From Candidatus Marithrix sp. Canyon 246 (lineage in GTDB: Bacteria; Pseudomonadota; Gammaproteobacteria; Beggiatoales; Beggiatoaceae), in NCBI RefSeq assembly GCF_001723685.1, contig NZ_MCBX01000018.1, forward strand, positions 1-61,576: a stretch of 61,576 nucleotides of DNA, written 5' to 3'. This document shows positions 60,953 through 61,576 of this stretch, in pieces. The translations under genes were made by a program, and so were the position numbers. The stretch's first letter is position 1, and the number at the start of each line of letters is the position of its first letter. The notes under the pieces were generated by a model that ran no database searches, had not been told where the DNA came from, and saw only the letters and a program-made list of their open reading frames with translations.

Positions 60953-61576
60953 ATGAATAAATATATCCCACTATTAATATATTTTATACTGTCTTGGTTG
61001 ACAGTGACGCTACAAGCGGCACCTCCGCCTAATTCCACTATAGATAATAGCAATTATCCTAAATTAGATTCAAGCACGGGAAATTTCCATTTCCCTGCTG
61101 TGAAAGTTGGTTTTTCCTTTTTTGAGGTAGAATTAAAACGGATTTCAGCTTTGCCTATGCAGTTTGAATTGCTGCCAAATCTTAAGCAAATATCTGAAGC
61201 TCCTTTTCCGGGTGATACTGCCTATTATGATATTGATACTAAGCTTGTTGAAGTACCTGCTCTTTATATTTACACAGATGCCGGAAAATGGGAGGCTTGG
61301 GAAGCAACTATAAATTTGTTGCCTGATACTAATCCGTTACAGGTAGAATTTAAACACTTAGAACCTTTGCCGTTTTTTTCTGGATTTAAAACTGTTAAAC
61401 CACAAGTAACTAGTGTTGATTTAACTTGGGAGGCGGCTACTGGTAGTGTTACGCCTGATGAGTTGAAATATGAGATTCATTTAAGTCAGACTGCTGATTT
61501 TACGCCAGATAGCACTACGCTACAAACCACTTTGGATAATGAAACTGAATATCAAATTATCGGTTTAGAGCCAAAT
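60953..61576 (+). CDS. exported protein, 5' part only (runs off the window)
   Basis: Open for 208 codons to the window edge. It starts MNKYIPLLIYFILSWLTVTL and the signal peptide ends at about residue 22 (LQA-APPPNST). After a strand-rich segment (FHFPAVKVGFSFFEVELKRI, LYIYTDAGKWEAWEATINLL) comes the start of a fibronectin type III-like domain (TSVDLTWEAATGSVTPDELK YEIHLS). It is likely a large surface or secreted protein. No family can be named from this part. Confidence 0.75.
   Translation, partial: MNKYIPLLIYFILSWLTVTLQAAPPPNSTIDNSNYPKLDSSTGNFHFPAVKVGFSFFEVELKRISALPMQFELLPNLKQISEAPFPGDTAYYDIDTKLVEVPALYIYTDAGKWEAWEATINLLPDTNPLQVEFKHLEPLPFFSGFKTVKPQVTSVDLTWEAATGSVTPDELKYEIHLSQTADFTPDSTTLQTTLDNETEYQIIGLEPN

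Overview
The window is AT-rich DNA from a sulfur-oxidising, carbon-fixing gammaproteobacterium, most likely a filamentous or large sulfur bacterium of the Beggiatoa/Thioploca/Thiomargarita group (Thiotrichales). This rests on the gene set: phosphoribulokinase (Calvin cycle), TusA plus DsrE2 (sulfur carrier proteins), a molybdopterin sulfite-dehydrogenase-like enzyme with a cytochrome partner and a TauE/SafE exporter, a hydroxylamine-oxidoreductase-like octaheme cytochrome, siroheme synthase, secreted caspase-like proteases, and a heavy load of short repeats, decayed genes and toxin-antitoxin remnants. The genus is inferred; there is no rRNA in the window.

Layout. 1-6.5 kb is an accessory graveyard: start of an ABC ATPase, DUF29 gene, a decayed LRR-caspase gene split by a solo tnpB element, a broken VapBC pair, a fused copA/copB remnant, a broken RecG-like regulator and a HEPN gene. 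6.6-10.5 kb holds trxB and ppc, convergent around a palindromic repeat. 10.7-25.3 kb is a one-direction block of exported proteins: a two-partner-secretion (FHA-like) protein, a clostripain-family protease, an unknown exported protein, two intact WD40-caspase proteins and one wrecked copy, an AAA ATPase with a nuclease-like end, and a fourth caspase. 25.3-26.3 kb is a REP-associated transposase between two arrays of the 33-nt palindrome that also marks gene ends throughout the window.

26.4-37.3 kb is the redox core: a nonaheme cytochrome divergent from the HAO-like gene, then a six-gene leftward unit (exported small protein, TauE/SafE exporter, cytochrome, sulfite dehydrogenase, monoheme cytochrome, second copy of the first cytochrome), which fits periplasmic sulfite oxidation. 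37.4-47.5 kb is mostly chromosomal housekeeping: tRNA-Arg(CCT), argH divergent from prk, a barrel-type outer membrane protein, a GH114-like protein, cysG, tusA-dsrE2 and two signalling genes. 47.5-51.5 kb is a second graveyard containing partial duplicates of neighbouring genes and of the LRR-caspase gene at 0.7-3.3 kb, plus a 161-bp MITE-like element. 51.5-58 kb is an oligopeptide ABC transporter operon with a toxin-antitoxin pair lodged inside it. 58-61.6 kb has a broken Fic gene, another AAA ATPase with a nuclease-like end and the start of an exported protein.

The strongest oddities are (i) a beta-rich module that appears shared by the secreted caspases and several cytochromes of the sulfite cluster, (ii) the tandem WD40-caspase family, whose third copy has lost exactly its catalytic cysteine, (iii) the RAYT/REP system with REPs inserted in frame into genes, and (iv) a solo TnpB whose flank-derived guide would match a paralogous empty site elsewhere in the window.
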